A DNA stretch of 50,687 nt from a virus (IMGVR_UViG_3300026521_000035:1-50687); one strand, 5' to 3'. Counted from the first letter of the stretch, positions 1 through 9,381 are shown. Numbers and translations: made by a program. The notes: generated by a model from the letters alone, not told the origin.

Positions 1-1
1 A

Positions 2-307
2 GCCACACTTGATATAGTTCAAAATGTTAGAGATTATTTTAAAAAGCCCATTATGATACATAGTGCTTGTAGATGTGAGAAGCATAATGCAGAAATAGGA
101 GGAAGTCCTAAAAGTAAACACAAGCCAGATAATCAAGGAATTTGTAGGGCTATTGACTTTGAAGTAGTTGGTGTTGAAGTTGGAGAGGTATATACATACT
201 TAACAAATAAATTTCCCGGCAACTTAGCACTTGGCTTATATGATACTTTTGTACATGTAAATGACGCAGTTACAGAAAAAAGAAGATGGGATTTAAGAAA
301 ATTATAG
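2..307 (+). CDS. Endolysin, M15-type peptidase, 5'-truncated by window edge
   Basis: The reading frame is open from the first bases, so the start lies outside the window; an ATG at 53 is inside the domain. The visible part carries the zinc-peptidase signature of the M15 (D-Ala-D-Ala carboxypeptidase / L-Ala-D-Glu endopeptidase) family: SxH (SKH), then an ID pair nine residues on in AIDFEV, and a second zinc-ligand candidate in VHVND near the C-terminus. Family members cleave cell-wall peptide cross-links, so this is the likely endolysin that releases progeny. It sits at the head of the late gene strip. No signal peptide can be judged because the N-terminus is missing. Family assignment is strong; the exact bond cleaved is inference. 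Confidence 0.82.
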   Translation, partial: ATLDIVQNVRDYFKKPIMIHSACRCEKHNAEIGGSPKSKHKPDNQGICRAIDFEVVGVEVGEVYTYLTNKFPGNLALGLYDTFVHVNDAVTEKRRWDLRKL

Positions 308-357
308 TATAATTTTAAATCCTTATATAGAATTATATTTAACACAAGCATACTTCA

Positions 358-753
358 ATGAATGAAGAACTAAGAAATGTACTAAATGATTTGTTTAGTT
401 TTGATGCTATTGAAGGCAAAAACTGTACAGACAAACAAATTTCTAGTTTAGAGGTAAAAGTTTGTACAAAAATCACTGATGCAGGCAGTAAAGCTGATAG
501 TACTACTTCCATAGTACTATACCATAAAGGTCAAGGTAATAACTTAGTAGATTTATTGGGTGCTGTAACAGCATTTGAACTTTATGGTATAAATTTAGGT
601 ATAATATCAAAACATAATGAAGTATTAAATAGTACTTTACTGATACCTAGTATAGACACTAAAATCATGTTAGGTACATATACAATAAAACTGTACATAG
701 ATTTGTATAGGTTTGTTGACCTATTTAATATAGTTATAGATATAGAATTTTAA
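358..753 (+). CDS. Hypothetical late protein, 131 aa
   Basis: This gene follows the endolysin by 50 bases and ends ten bases before the next gene. No good Shine-Dalgarno precedes the ATG at 358, and a second ATG follows at 361, so the start is uncertain. The product is soluble-looking, with a beta-rich second half dominated by I, L and Y and no membrane segment or Cys cluster. I do not recognise the family. Its position inside the late strip suggests a virion or lysis-accessory protein, which is inference only. Confidence 0.6.
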   Translation: MNEELRNVLNDLFSFDAIEGKNCTDKQISSLEVKVCTKITDAGSKADSTTSIVLYHKGQGNNLVDLLGAVTAFELYGINLGIISKHNEVLNSTLLIPSIDTKIMLGTYTIKLYIDLYRFVDLFNIVIDIEF

Positions 754-763
754 GGAGTTACAG

Positions 764-1606
764 ATGCCTTTAAGCACTAACAAAGAACATACGTATAATG
801 GACTACATTCGGATATAATCAATGTAGGTAGTTTTGAGAAAGATGGTAGTTATCCTTATGTATATAATAATCAACAAAGAAGTATTGTAATAACAAAATT
901 TAATAAAGACTTTGTAGCTACTTATGATAGCTTGATTTCTAGTTATAAAACAGTTGAATACAATAAAGATGATCTAATAGTACCAGTAGTTAAAGATTCT
1001 ATTACATTTATTGATATGGATAAAGTGATAGCTAATAATGATACAAATGTATCTGTTATGTTTGCTATGCCGTTATATAAATCAATATTAGATGGTATAG
1101 ATGTAAACGGTATGATGCTACTAGGTATGCAGTATGATATAGAAGAAACTTATAAATTTAAAACTATAGGTATATATGCAGACTATGGTGTAAAAGGTAC
1201 ACAATACGGTTATAACATATCTATGAAATCCTTACAATATGACCAAGATAGCGATGGTAATACTACTATAACTGAATTAGCTTCTACGTCTAAAACTTTT
1301 ATACCTTATGCGTACGATAAGTCGGCTATAACATTTACTTTTACGATAACCCATAACGATAGTAAAGTACAATATAATTTAGCTACCATAGAAAGAGATG
1401 ATAAAACTGGTAATAAAATGTTTGATCTACATTATGAATTAGATGATGATGATACATCCTTTGATGCTACTAAAGTAGAAAGACTTCTTATAATGAATGA
1501 ATTAAATAAAGTTATAGAATACTCTATTATGAATGCTAAAACATTTGGTAGTGTATTATCATCTGATGAGTTTTATGACCAATCTAAAATACTAGTTAGG
1601 AGATAA
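764..1606 (+). CDS. Hypothetical virion protein, 280 aa
   Basis: The start is supported by AAGGAG nine bases upstream (750-755). The protein is rich in T, Y, D and S, with predicted beta character and no hydrophobic segment, which suits a tail or head-tail component. The last 50 residues turn helical (the stretch around LLIMNELNKVIEYSI). The next gene begins two bases after its stop, so the pair is probably co-translated. In N4-like genomes the genes between the terminase and the portal encode head-tail connector and appendage proteins; assigning this one to that group is inference from position. Confidence 0.65.
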   Translation: MPLSTNKEHTYNGLHSDIINVGSFEKDGSYPYVYNNQQRSIVITKFNKDFVATYDSLISSYKTVEYNKDDLIVPVVKDSITFIDMDKVIANNDTNVSVMFAMPLYKSILDGIDVNGMMLLGMQYDIEETYKFKTIGIYADYGVKGTQYGYNISMKSLQYDQDSDGNTTITELASTSKTFIPYAYDKSAITFTFTITHNDSKVQYNLATIERDDKTGNKMFDLHYELDDDDTSFDATKVERLLIMNELNKVIEYSIMNAKTFGSVLSSDEFYDQSKILVRR

Positions 1607-1608
1607 AT

Positions 1609-2007
1609 ATGATAGATTTAACACAAGTAGAAGCTTTATATGACCTACTATCTAATAAAGCTAAAAATGATTTAGATGAGCAGTTTAACAAACAAAGGAT
1701 AAAAGGTTCTGAATATGCAGCAGCTTATTCCCAACTAATGAATACTATAGTATCTGTATGTGTACAAGCACCTAAAATAGATGCTGATACAGAAACTGGT
1801 AAATCCCAAGTAGAAGTAAACAAAGCCCATGCTAAAATGTTGGAAAGACAGACACAAGGTTTTGATGATAATGTCAATATGAAACTATTTGAATCCCAAA
1901 TAAATGCTTGGGGTATGATGTTCAGCTCTGGTATGTTGGAAGATCAACCAGGAGTTATCAAAAATGATGAGGTAACATCACTATACACTAGTCTTAAAAA
2001 AGATTAG
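1609..2007 (+). CDS. Conserved phage structural-region protein, 132 aa
   Basis: A mostly helical, soluble protein. The central and C-terminal part (RQTQGFDDN, then NAWGMMFSSGMLED, then VTSLYTSL) resembles a small protein commonly found beside tail or portal genes in podoviruses; I recognise the pattern but know no function for it. The gene starts two bases after the previous stop and ends three bases before the next start. A role in the virion or its assembly is likely from context. Confidence 0.65.
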   Translation: MIDLTQVEALYDLLSNKAKNDLDEQFNKQRIKGSEYAAAYSQLMNTIVSVCVQAPKIDADTETGKSQVEVNKAHAKMLERQTQGFDDNVNMKLFESQINAWGMMFSSGMLEDQPGVIKNDEVTSLYTSLKKD

Positions 2008-2010
2008 TAT

Positions 2011-2463
2011 ATGGAAATAGTACAGTTAGGTACTAGGGAAACTAGCAAGTTCCTAGATGTTATAGATACTTTAACTTATAAAGATAAAGATATAGAAGAA
2101 GCTAAACAATATGGTCATCAGTCTATAAAGCAACTGTACTCAGCTGCTAATCATAGATGGGGTGAATATTATCTTATATATGATAATGATAAAATAGTAT
2201 GTACAATCTTATTAGATGCTTATAGTACTTTACACTACTTTGTAACTATAGATCTAACTGCCAGTAATGCTTTATCTTTTGTAAGAACTATAAAGAAACT
2301 AGCTTTATTTAAAATAGAGCAAAGACCTGTATTATTTATACACACTTCACTATATTATGAAGAAGCAATTAAATTTAATAAACTAATAGGGTTCAAACTG
2401 GTAAAACAAGATACTGAAGATATGACTTCTACTTGGTACTTATCTAAATCAAAAGGATACTAA
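2011..2463 (+). CDS. GNAT-fold-like protein, similar in style to podovirus gp13-type internal proteins
   Basis: The 150-residue product has the alternating strand/helix pattern of an acetyltransferase fold: WGEYYLIYDNDKIVCTILLD, then a long helix, and a C-terminal YEEAIKFNKLIGFKLVKQD that looks like the last helix and strand of a GNAT domain. T7-type phages carry a GNAT-like protein near their internal virion proteins, so a structural rather than enzymatic role is possible. The acetyl-CoA-binding Q/R-x-x-G-x-G/A loop is not evident, so catalysis is doubtful. The ATG follows the preceding stop by three bases. Confidence 0.5.
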   Translation: MEIVQLGTRETSKFLDVIDTLTYKDKDIEEAKQYGHQSIKQLYSAANHRWGEYYLIYDNDKIVCTILLDAYSTLHYFVTIDLTASNALSFVRTIKKLALFKIEQRPVLFIHTSLYYEEAIKFNKLIGFKLVKQDTEDMTSTWYLSKSKGY

Positions 2464-2464
2464 T

Positions 2465-4648
2465 ATGGGTGGTGGAGGTAAATCCAGAACATATAGAAAC
2501 TTTAATGTTTCTCCTGTTATTAGTGAAGATAGATTATTTGTAAAATCTTTATTACAACACTGGTCTAGGAATGGACACAATGGATTAGATGCTGTATGGC
2601 AAACAATAAAGACTAAATCCACATTATCTAACTATAAACTCCTAGATAAAGCTATGATGTTAGCTAACACTACTCGATGCGATTCTAGTAGTGAAGGTGT
2701 TAATACGCATGGTATGGATGATAATTTTGCAGGTAAAGTACCATCCTGTGCTTCTAAAACTACTACTATAACAGATTATACCGTAGCTATTGCTATACAA
2801 AAACAAACAGATGAAACTGATGTGCGTATACCTATTGATAGTTATGCTGGCACACAATGTAGGTACAAATTAGAGTGTAATGGTAGAGTCCTTTATTACT
2901 ACGCTAAAGAGTACCTAGGGTTGTTAGCATTTCCAACTAAATGTGATGATGGAGGTGCTGGTAATGGTTACAGTTACGCTCACATAGACGGTTGGTCTAA
3001 AAAACCAACTACATATTGTTTTACTACACTAACAGAACCTATAAGAAAAATAGCTACATACCTTGAAGATGCCTATGAAACTTATGATGAAAATACACAA
3101 TATATTAGTAGAGGCTACTTTGGTTTACCTTATGATGTTACATTTAAAACTTATAAGGTAGGTGATAATAAGTATAAGCCTATAATTAAAAACATAAAGG
3201 TAAGAGAAGAGCCTGTATATAAAATAATAAATGGGTATAAAACTGATAAAATAGATTATGTAAAAGATATATATGAACCCCATTTAAACGTTAGATACGA
3301 TGAAGCTAATGAAGTTTATTTTCTATCTATGATCAATGTTGATGATGGAGATGACATTATAGAGGTAGAAGTTATAGAAGATACGGGTATTTATATAATA
3401 GTTAAATATACGTCTAACGAAAATCCAAGTGGAAAGCTTATAGTACTTAATCATAAAGATATATCTACTGTTGATGAAGCTAAGTACTTTGTACTATCTA
3501 CTATTAAACATAATGGTAATATGGTTAACACTGATAATAAATTTGAACATTTAGTTTTGAAGAATGCAGGATTACCAGAAATACCTGAAGATTTATCTAC
3601 GAATAGCTCTATAAAAACAGTAGCACTTACATTTAGTTCTGAATTAACGCATCCAGTATTTGGTACAACACTAGCAGAGGTGTACGGTTCCATGGGTTTT
3701 CCTAAAAAGGTAACTGTATCTAGTAGGGGGTTGAACATTAGATACTATTGGAAACAAAAGCTTCTATCGGCTGCTGACGGTTTGTTCAATTCAGCTGTGT
3801 ATGGAAATCTAGTAAACTATGTGGAATTTGGCGGTGATAGTAGTGCTTACACTGAAGCTAGAGATAGTATATCATTTAGACTAGAAAATGGTGTATATAG
3901 AACTAGTAGTTCTAACCATATGGCTAATAAGTATATTATACCTCTTGAAGTATTTAAAACTATGAAAGTTAAAGACTTTTATGACTACTTACCGGAGTTT
4001 TATAATATGTTTTTCTATTCTGAAAAAACAGTTAAAAAAGCTTGGTATCAGACATCATTTTTTCAGTTCGTATTAGTGGTAGCGGCAATGGTATCTTTTG
4101 CTACAGGTAATGTTACACTAGGTAAGATCTTTATGGACCTAGCTATAGCTAGTATAGGAACTAGTATATTAATTTCTGCTGGTGTTAATCGATGGATAAC
4201 TCAAGCTATAGTAATGGCTGTCACATGGGGAGCTAATACTATGGTAGAAGGATCTACAACAGCCTCACTTACAGCTAGTGAAGCTGGTAGTGCCTCTGCT
4301 TCATCCCTTAGTTTTAACACTATAGGGAAATATGTAACTAATTATATCAATAATACATCTTACTTAGATATGGCTAGTGACGCACTCTCATTGTACAATA
4401 AGATAGACGCGGAATTACAAAGAAGACAATATGAAGACCTAATGGATGAATTAGATAGTGCCAAGAGCGAATTAGATAAATGGACCAAAAAACTAAATGA
4501 AGCTAAAGGTGATGGTATACAGTTATACTTACCTTTAGATAACTTACAGTCTGGGTTTGATGCTATTTATAATATTAGCTATATGCAACCAGAAATGGTA
4601 TATGCTCCATTTGATTATGATAAAGCTATTTCTGTAGGTATGCTATAA
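2465..4648 (+). CDS. Large virion protein with a C-terminal hydrophobic segment, 727 aa
   Basis: The protein starts with a glycine-rich MGGGGKSR tip. A long mixed alpha/beta region rich in Y, T, D and K follows, and then a hydrophobic block at roughly residues 530-600 that could form two or three membrane-spanning helices (FFQFVLVVAAMVSF; ILISAGVNRWITQAIVMAV). The end is helical and charged, with coiled-coil character around residues 655-685 (LMDELDSAKSELDKW). A hydrophobic stretch in a late protein placed before the portal suggests a tail-tip or ejection protein that inserts into the host membrane, but I do not recognise the family. It starts a few bases after the upstream stop (TAATATG). 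Confidence 0.6.
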   Translation: MGGGGKSRTYRNFNVSPVISEDRLFVKSLLQHWSRNGHNGLDAVWQTIKTKSTLSNYKLLDKAMMLANTTRCDSSSEGVNTHGMDDNFAGKVPSCASKTTTITDYTVAIAIQKQTDETDVRIPIDSYAGTQCRYKLECNGRVLYYYAKEYLGLLAFPTKCDDGGAGNGYSYAHIDGWSKKPTTYCFTTLTEPIRKIATYLEDAYETYDENTQYISRGYFGLPYDVTFKTYKVGDNKYKPIIKNIKVREEPVYKIINGYKTDKIDYVKDIYEPHLNVRYDEANEVYFLSMINVDDGDDIIEVEVIEDTGIYIIVKYTSNENPSGKLIVLNHKDISTVDEAKYFVLSTIKHNGNMVNTDNKFEHLVLKNAGLPEIPEDLSTNSSIKTVALTFSSELTHPVFGTTLAEVYGSMGFPKKVTVSSRGLNIRYYWKQKLLSAADGLFNSAVYGNLVNYVEFGGDSSAYTEARDSISFRLENGVYRTSSSNHMANKYIIPLEVFKTMKVKDFYDYLPEFYNMFFYSEKTVKKAWYQTSFFQFVLVVAAMVSFATGNVTLGKIFMDLAIASIGTSILISAGVNRWITQAIVMAVTWGANTMVEGSTTASLTASEAGSASASSLSFNTIGKYVTNYINNTSYLDMASDALSLYNKIDAELQRRQYEDLMDELDSAKSELDKWTKKLNEAKGDGIQLYLPLDNLQSGFDAIYNISYMQPEMVYAPFDYDKAISVGML

Positions 4649-4676
4649 TTTCAAAAACAAATAAAGGTTATATGAT

Positions 4677-6659
4677 ATGAATGAGAAGAAAGTGTTAGAA
4701 GCATTAAGAACAGATTTAGATGATGCCAGAAAAGTAAAGGATACAGTTGACGTCTACATTAGCAGGATGAGAAATATCTATGAAGGTAGGACAGAGGAGA
4801 AAAAAGAGAGAGGTTCTAACTATATTAGTAGAGAAGCTTTTAAACAGATAGAGTGGGTTAAAGCACAACTAAAAAATCCATTCATATCTAATGACACAAT
4901 AGCTAGACTCAACCCAGACGGTAGAAGTGATAGAGACTTTTCGATACAGACCGAAAAACTTATAAACTTTTATTACACTAAAAAGTTTGATAGGTATAAC
5001 TATACAACTGATGCTTTTTCTGTATTACTTATAGAAGGTACATTAGTTACTAGAACTGGTTGGGATTACTTAGGTGAAGAGACAGAAATAGAAGTACCTA
5101 TAACTGATGTGGATGCAAATGGGCAACCAATAGTTATAGGTAGTACACAAGTAACTAAAGAAATACCTATAATAAACAATCCTACTGCTACAGTAGTTAA
5201 AAATGAAGATATATTTATAGATCCTACAGCTAATGAACAAGATGATATACAGTTTGTTATTCATAGAAGAGAAGTAAGACTAAGCGACCTAAAAAGAAAA
5301 GAGCATATATATAAAAACTTAGATAAAGTAGAAGAGAATAGTAGAGATGGTAACAGTAACTATAGCTATGCAGCTACATATGACCAGAATCTAAACCCTA
5401 ATAACAATGTTAATATAGAAGGTAAAAAAGAAAAGCTATATATGTATGAGTATTGGGGAAATATTGAAGATCCAGAGACAGGTGAAGTTAAACCAATGGT
5501 ATGCTGCTGGATAGGAGATGTTATTATTAGATTAGATGATAACCCATATAATGATCAAAAGATACCTTACATAGTAACTCAATGTATTAAAGAGCCTTTT
5601 AGTATATGGGGTAAAAGCTATGTAGAGTTACTTGAAAATCATCAAAAAGTTATGACAGGTATAACTAGAGGTATATTGGATGATATAGCCCAATCTAATA
5701 GTAAACAGCTTGGTATACAAAAAGGAAACTTAGATCCTGTAAATCTCAAAAAATATATCAATAATGAAGTATTTGAATTTAATTTATCTCCTAATGCTTT
5801 TTATCAAGGGCAGTATAATAGGATACCAAGTGAAGTGTTTAAGACATTACAAGATTTTCAAGCCGATGCACAAGTAACTACTGGTGTAGTACCATTTCAA
5901 GGTGGGCAAGGTACTCAATCTATTTATGGCAGCCAAGCAGGTAAAGCTGGTCAAATGAATAGTATGATGCTAAGAGAACTAGATATGGTTATTAATATAG
6001 CCGATAACCTAATAAAACCTATGCTTAGAAAATGGGTAGAATACATATACGATTTACTAGAACCAGAAGAGATAGAAGAAATAACAGAAATGCCTTATGT
6101 TGAACCCCCAAAAGGTATAGACAAAGCATTTTACAAAGATTTTACTATAGATATATCTACCCAACAAACAGATGAAGTAAAAGCTTCAGAGTTAGCTTTC
6201 TTATTACAGACACTTGGTAATAATATGCCATTTGAGATGACACAACTATTAATGAGTGAAATAGCTAGATTAAAGAAAATGCCAGACTTAGCTGCATCTG
6301 TAAAAGGATATCAACCTCAACCAGATCCTTTTGAGCAACAAATGAAGCAGTTAGAGTTACAGAAATTACAACTAGAATTACAACTTATGGGACAAGAAGC
6401 ACAAGCAGAGGTTAGTCTTAAAACTGCTAAAGCTAAAGAAGCTGGTGCTAAAGCGGATGCAGTTACTCAAGGTAGTATTAATACTAAGTATGGTGTTGAT
6501 TTTAATCAAAAAATACAAGAGTTAAATGCTAAACATCAAATGGAATTAGAAAAACTAAGGGAGCAAGCTAGGTTAAAGGCCCAAGGAACTTTACCTAACA
6601 ATATAGGTATTCCTAAACAAGATCAAAAGCCTATGCCACAAGATAACTTGACAGTATAG
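4677..6659 (+). CDS. Portal protein, N4 gp59 / P22-type
   Basis: The portal is the dodecameric ring at one capsid vertex through which DNA is packaged and ejected. At 660 residues it fits large podovirus portals. The core shows the expected NPTATVVKNEDIFIDPTAN segment around residues 168-187, a typical landmark of this portal group, followed by a wing and stem region (PFSIWGKSYVELLENHQK; ITRGILDDIAQSN). The last 100 residues are a Q/L/A/K-rich coiled coil, like the portal barrel. The start is chosen for AAAGG nine bases upstream. It precedes the scaffold and capsid genes, as in N4. Confidence 0.85.
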   Translation: MNEKKVLEALRTDLDDARKVKDTVDVYISRMRNIYEGRTEEKKERGSNYISREAFKQIEWVKAQLKNPFISNDTIARLNPDGRSDRDFSIQTEKLINFYYTKKFDRYNYTTDAFSVLLIEGTLVTRTGWDYLGEETEIEVPITDVDANGQPIVIGSTQVTKEIPIINNPTATVVKNEDIFIDPTANEQDDIQFVIHRREVRLSDLKRKEHIYKNLDKVEENSRDGNSNYSYAATYDQNLNPNNNVNIEGKKEKLYMYEYWGNIEDPETGEVKPMVCCWIGDVIIRLDDNPYNDQKIPYIVTQCIKEPFSIWGKSYVELLENHQKVMTGITRGILDDIAQSNSKQLGIQKGNLDPVNLKKYINNEVFEFNLSPNAFYQGQYNRIPSEVFKTLQDFQADAQVTTGVVPFQGGQGTQSIYGSQAGKAGQMNSMMLRELDMVINIADNLIKPMLRKWVEYIYDLLEPEEIEEITEMPYVEPPKGIDKAFYKDFTIDISTQQTDEVKASELAFLLQTLGNNMPFEMTQLLMSEIARLKKMPDLAASVKGYQPQPDPFEQQMKQLELQKLQLELQLMGQEAQAEVSLKTAKAKEAGAKADAVTQGSINTKYGVDFNQKIQELNAKHQMELEKLREQARLKAQGTLPNNIGIPKQDQKPMPQDNLTV

Positions 6660-6706
6660 AGTTATTATTGTAAAATTCACACATACTTTAAGAAAAAGGA
6701 TTAAAA

Positions 6707-7000
6707 ATGGAAGATATGAACTTAAACGGTTTCGTAAATGGCGTTAAAGAAGAAGAGATTGCTTTAATGATTGAAGAAGCGAATGAATTACATTTAGCTG
6801 CTGTAAGATTAAATGAAAATGAGGATTTTCAAAAAATCTATAAATACTATACGGAAACTAAAGTGTTAGATGAGTCAATGAAAGCTAGTTTAGTTCCAGA
6901 GAGAAGACCTGAACTATTTGAAGCAGTTATAAATAGCATTGCATTTAAAACATTTTTTGAAGAGTTACTAGGTAGAGAGTTACAAAGCATAGAGCAATAG
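6707..7000 (+). CDS. Small acidic helical protein between portal and scaffold, 97 aa
   Basis: Preceded by AAAAGGA seven bases before the ATG. The product is almost entirely helical and acidic (for example EEEIALMIEEANELH), with no Cys or membrane segment. The position between portal and scaffold equals that of N4 gp58, whose role is unclear to me. Possibly an assembly cofactor or head-completion protein. The 46-base gap before it contains no obvious promoter. Confidence 0.6.
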   Translation: MEDMNLNGFVNGVKEEEIALMIEEANELHLAAVRLNENEDFQKIYKYYTETKVLDESMKASLVPERRPELFEAVINSIAFKTFFEELLGRELQSIEQ

Positions 7001-7013
7001 TAAGGATTGAACT

Positions 7014-8069
7014 ATGGATTTAGATAAACTTAGCAATGTAGATACATCAGAGTTAGACACCTCTGATGATTTAGATGATGGAGTATATGAGGAAATTGGT
7101 AATGGCAATACAGATGGAGATGACGATAGTCTTGATGATAAGCTTGATGACATTTTCGATGATAATGACGAAAATGAAGAAATAGACAATGATAGTGATG
7201 ACGACGATGATACATTAGATGATGAGGATAGTGACCAAGGTAATAACACTGACGAGGATTCTGGTATAGTTGTTAATGATACTACTGATGCTGATTCTGA
7301 TGATTCTACTATGTTAATTGACTTAGGTGATAGCAAAGTAGAAGTAAAAGATACAGATGAGTTACAAGCTATTACAAAGACTGCTTTAAAGGGCGATAAA
7401 AGATATAAGCAGTATAAAGATGATATAGCTGTACTTGAAGGTATCAAAGAAGAGGGGTTATCTACTGAAGATTTATACTTATTAGTTGAAGCTAAAAAAG
7501 GTAACAAACAAGCATTAGCTAAGTTACTAAAGGATAGCGGTGTTGATCCGTTAGACTTAGATAATGATGAAGATGTAGAAAACTATAAGCCTAGTGAGTA
7601 TAAAGTAGATCCTAACTATGTTGAGACTAAAGCTATTATATCTGAGTTGCAAAAAGATGAAACTGTTTATAATCAATTTGAAAATCTGTTAATGAAAGAC
7701 TTTGATGATGAAGCTAGAAGAAAGGCATTCAATGATCCATCTATGCTAGAATTCATAGGTGAAACAGTTAAAGCTGGTATATTTGAGCAGTTAGCTCCAA
7801 AATACATGAAGAATAAGTTACTAGGTAAAGGTAATGCTTTAGAAGCTTACATAGCTGCTTATGATGAATTTGCCAAAGAAGCTGCTAGTAAAGTACAAAA
7901 AGCTACTAGCAAAGTTCAAACAGATAGTAAGGCTAAGGCTACTAAACGCAAAAAAGCTAGTGAAGGTTCTAGGAAAAAAGTTAGTACTAAACCTAAAACT
8001 AAAAGTGTTGATGATATGACAGACACAGAGTTTGAAGAGTATTATAGACAAAAAGTAGGAGACTTTTAA
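7014..8069 (+). CDS. Capsid scaffolding protein, acidic
   Basis: The 351-residue protein opens with about 100 residues dominated by D, S, N and E, turns helical in the middle and ends in a lysine-rich, basic tail (residues about 290-330) with a final EFEEYYRQKVGDF. An acidic N-terminus, a helical body and a basic C-terminal end that can dock onto capsid subunits are hallmarks of phage scaffolds. Position directly before the major capsid gene agrees (N4 gp57 slot). The biased composition creates a spurious serine-rich frame on the other strand. Function is inferred from composition and place, not from a conserved motif. Confidence 0.7.
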   Translation: MDLDKLSNVDTSELDTSDDLDDGVYEEIGNGNTDGDDDSLDDKLDDIFDDNDENEEIDNDSDDDDDTLDDEDSDQGNNTDEDSGIVVNDTTDADSDDSTMLIDLGDSKVEVKDTDELQAITKTALKGDKRYKQYKDDIAVLEGIKEEGLSTEDLYLLVEAKKGNKQALAKLLKDSGVDPLDLDNDEDVENYKPSEYKVDPNYVETKAIISELQKDETVYNQFENLLMKDFDDEARRKAFNDPSMLEFIGETVKAGIFEQLAPKYMKNKLLGKGNALEAYIAAYDEFAKEAASKVQKATSKVQTDSKAKATKRKKASEGSRKKVSTKPKTKSVDDMTDTEFEEYYRQKVGDF

Positions 8070-8077
8070 GAGTTCTC

Positions 8078-8102
8078 CTACCTCCGAAATGAGGGTAAAC
8101 TA
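8078..8102 (+). promoter_or_regulatory. Leader element upstream of the capsid gene, matching the one upstream of the SSB gene
   Basis: A short hairpin with CCTC and GAGG arms around the loop CGAAAT is followed directly by GTAAACTA. The same string, CTCCGAAATGAGG then RTAAACTA, occurs in sense orientation before the SSB gene at 30651-30675 on the minus strand. Both copies lie about 65-95 bases before the ATG of what should be two of the most abundant phage proteins. It may be a promoter, an RNA processing site or a 5' mRNA stabiliser; the sequence cannot decide. Confidence 0.55.
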
Positions 8103-8111
8103 ATGAATTGA

Positions 8112-8139
8112 TATACAAGATACTTAGATGTCTTGTGTA
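8112..8139 (+). promoter_or_regulatory. Second leader hairpin before the capsid ribosome binding site
   Basis: Nine base pairs (one G-U) form between 8112-8120 and 8131-8139 around a ten-base loop. It lies between the conserved leader element and the strong capsid ribosome binding site AAAGGAG at 8155-8161. The SSB leader also has a second hairpin in the equivalent place (30600-30620), although the stem sequences differ, so the tandem arrangement rather than the second stem's sequence is conserved. Confidence 0.45.
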
Positions 8140-8166
8140 CAAATTTATTATTCCAAAGGAGCCAAG

Positions 8167-9381
8167 ATGGCTGTATATGTATATAACTCTGGAAATTCTA
8201 CACAAGGTACTCAAGTACAGAATTTCTATAGTAGAATTGCAAGAAGAAAATTAGATCAAGTGTTTAACTTTTCTAAATTCGCTAATGCAAGAGAGATGAT
8301 GTCTCAGGGTAATGGTGAAACATTTAAAGTAAGTACTTACTTTTGGTCTATCCATAGAGAAGTAGTAGATGCTAACGGTAATTATACTGGCGTTAAAGGT
8401 GGTTATATCACTGAAAGAGATATGGCTGAAGTTACTCAACGTCTTACGAATATGAACCTTACAGATGAGGGTGTAGTAGATAAAACTGCTATCTTCCAAC
8501 TTGGTACATTCCGTAAAGTTACTTTCCAAACTCAAATGAAAAAATACGCTGGTATTGTGGAACTTACTGAGGATGTCGAAAGATATTCTGAGGATTCAGT
8601 TCGTGCTTTAACTGTTGAAGATGTTACTATGCAAATGAATGATGCGTATAACTCATTAATGCTTAGAGATATTCTTAACTCTACATTTAAAGTATATGGT
8701 GGTGATGCTACTGCTCGTGATGAAGTTGGTGGGGATGACGATACTAAGTCTAGAAACTATACTCTAACAGAATCCTTAGCTGTAAAAGTTTTTGGCAAAC
8801 TAACTGCTAATAAAGCTAAACCTATGGGTAAAGTAATTGCTGGTCAAAACAGAATTGGTACTAAACCTATCCCACAAGCTTTCTATATCATAGTTGGTCA
8901 TGATATGTACACTGCACTTATCAATAAAGATCTATTCCCTGATTTCCAATCAGCAGAAGAGTATCCTAACCCAGAAAATATCTTACGTATGGAAGGTATT
9001 GAAGAAATTGGTAGACTTGGTCGCTTCCGTATTTGTTACTCTGAAACTATGACTAACTACAAAGCACAAGGTCACAAAGTTTCTGATAAAGGTAATGGAG
9101 AAGGTGCTGATCCATCTGATTACTGTCATTCAGATAAAAATGCTGATGGAGATTATTGTTACAATGTTTATCCTGCTGTTGTAATGGCACAAGACGCTGT
9201 ATCTACTGTAGGTTTACAAGGTAATACTAAACATATGATCTATACTCGTTTCCCTGATGTTATAGACAATGGAAACCCTATTGGTGAACGTGGTTATATT
9301 GCATTTAAATTCAGATATGCATCAGTAATTACTAGACCAGAGCATATGGCAGTCCTAGAAGTGACAACTCCTATTGCATAA
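8167..9381 (+). CDS. Major capsid protein, N4-gp56 family
   Basis: A 404-residue protein that forms the icosahedral shell. The N-terminal half follows the N4-gp56 family pattern: YSRIARRKLDQVFNFSKFA, the glycine-rich loop QGNGETFKVSTY, then EGVVDKTAIFQLGTFRKVTF and the spine helix ELTEDVERYSED. The C-terminal part carries GRFRICYSETM, YPAVVMAQDAVSTVGLQG and an IGERGYIAFKFRYASVI strand. The start is set at 8167, not an in-frame ATG at 8128, because AAAGGAG lies five bases before 8167 and the family starts with MA. Codon use includes more C-ending codons than its neighbours, fitting high expression. A strong terminator-like stem follows. Confidence 0.9.
   Translation: MAVYVYNSGNSTQGTQVQNFYSRIARRKLDQVFNFSKFANAREMMSQGNGETFKVSTYFWSIHREVVDANGNYTGVKGGYITERDMAEVTQRLTNMNLTDEGVVDKTAIFQLGTFRKVTFQTQMKKYAGIVELTEDVERYSEDSVRALTVEDVTMQMNDAYNSLMLRDILNSTFKVYGGDATARDEVGGDDDTKSRNYTLTESLAVKVFGKLTANKAKPMGKVIAGQNRIGTKPIPQAFYIIVGHDMYTALINKDLFPDFQSAEEYPNPENILRMEGIEEIGRLGRFRICYSETMTNYKAQGHKVSDKGNGEGADPSDYCHSDKNADGDYCYNVYPAVVMAQDAVSTVGLQGNTKHMIYTRFPDVIDNGNPIGERGYIAFKFRYASVITRPEHMAVLEVTTPIA

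Noticed and set aside
6980-7507. Serine-rich long frame (175 codons) on the minus strand opposite the scaffold gene
   Set aside because: It is the antisense shadow of Asp/Glu-rich codons; no ribosome binding site and no neighbours on that strand.
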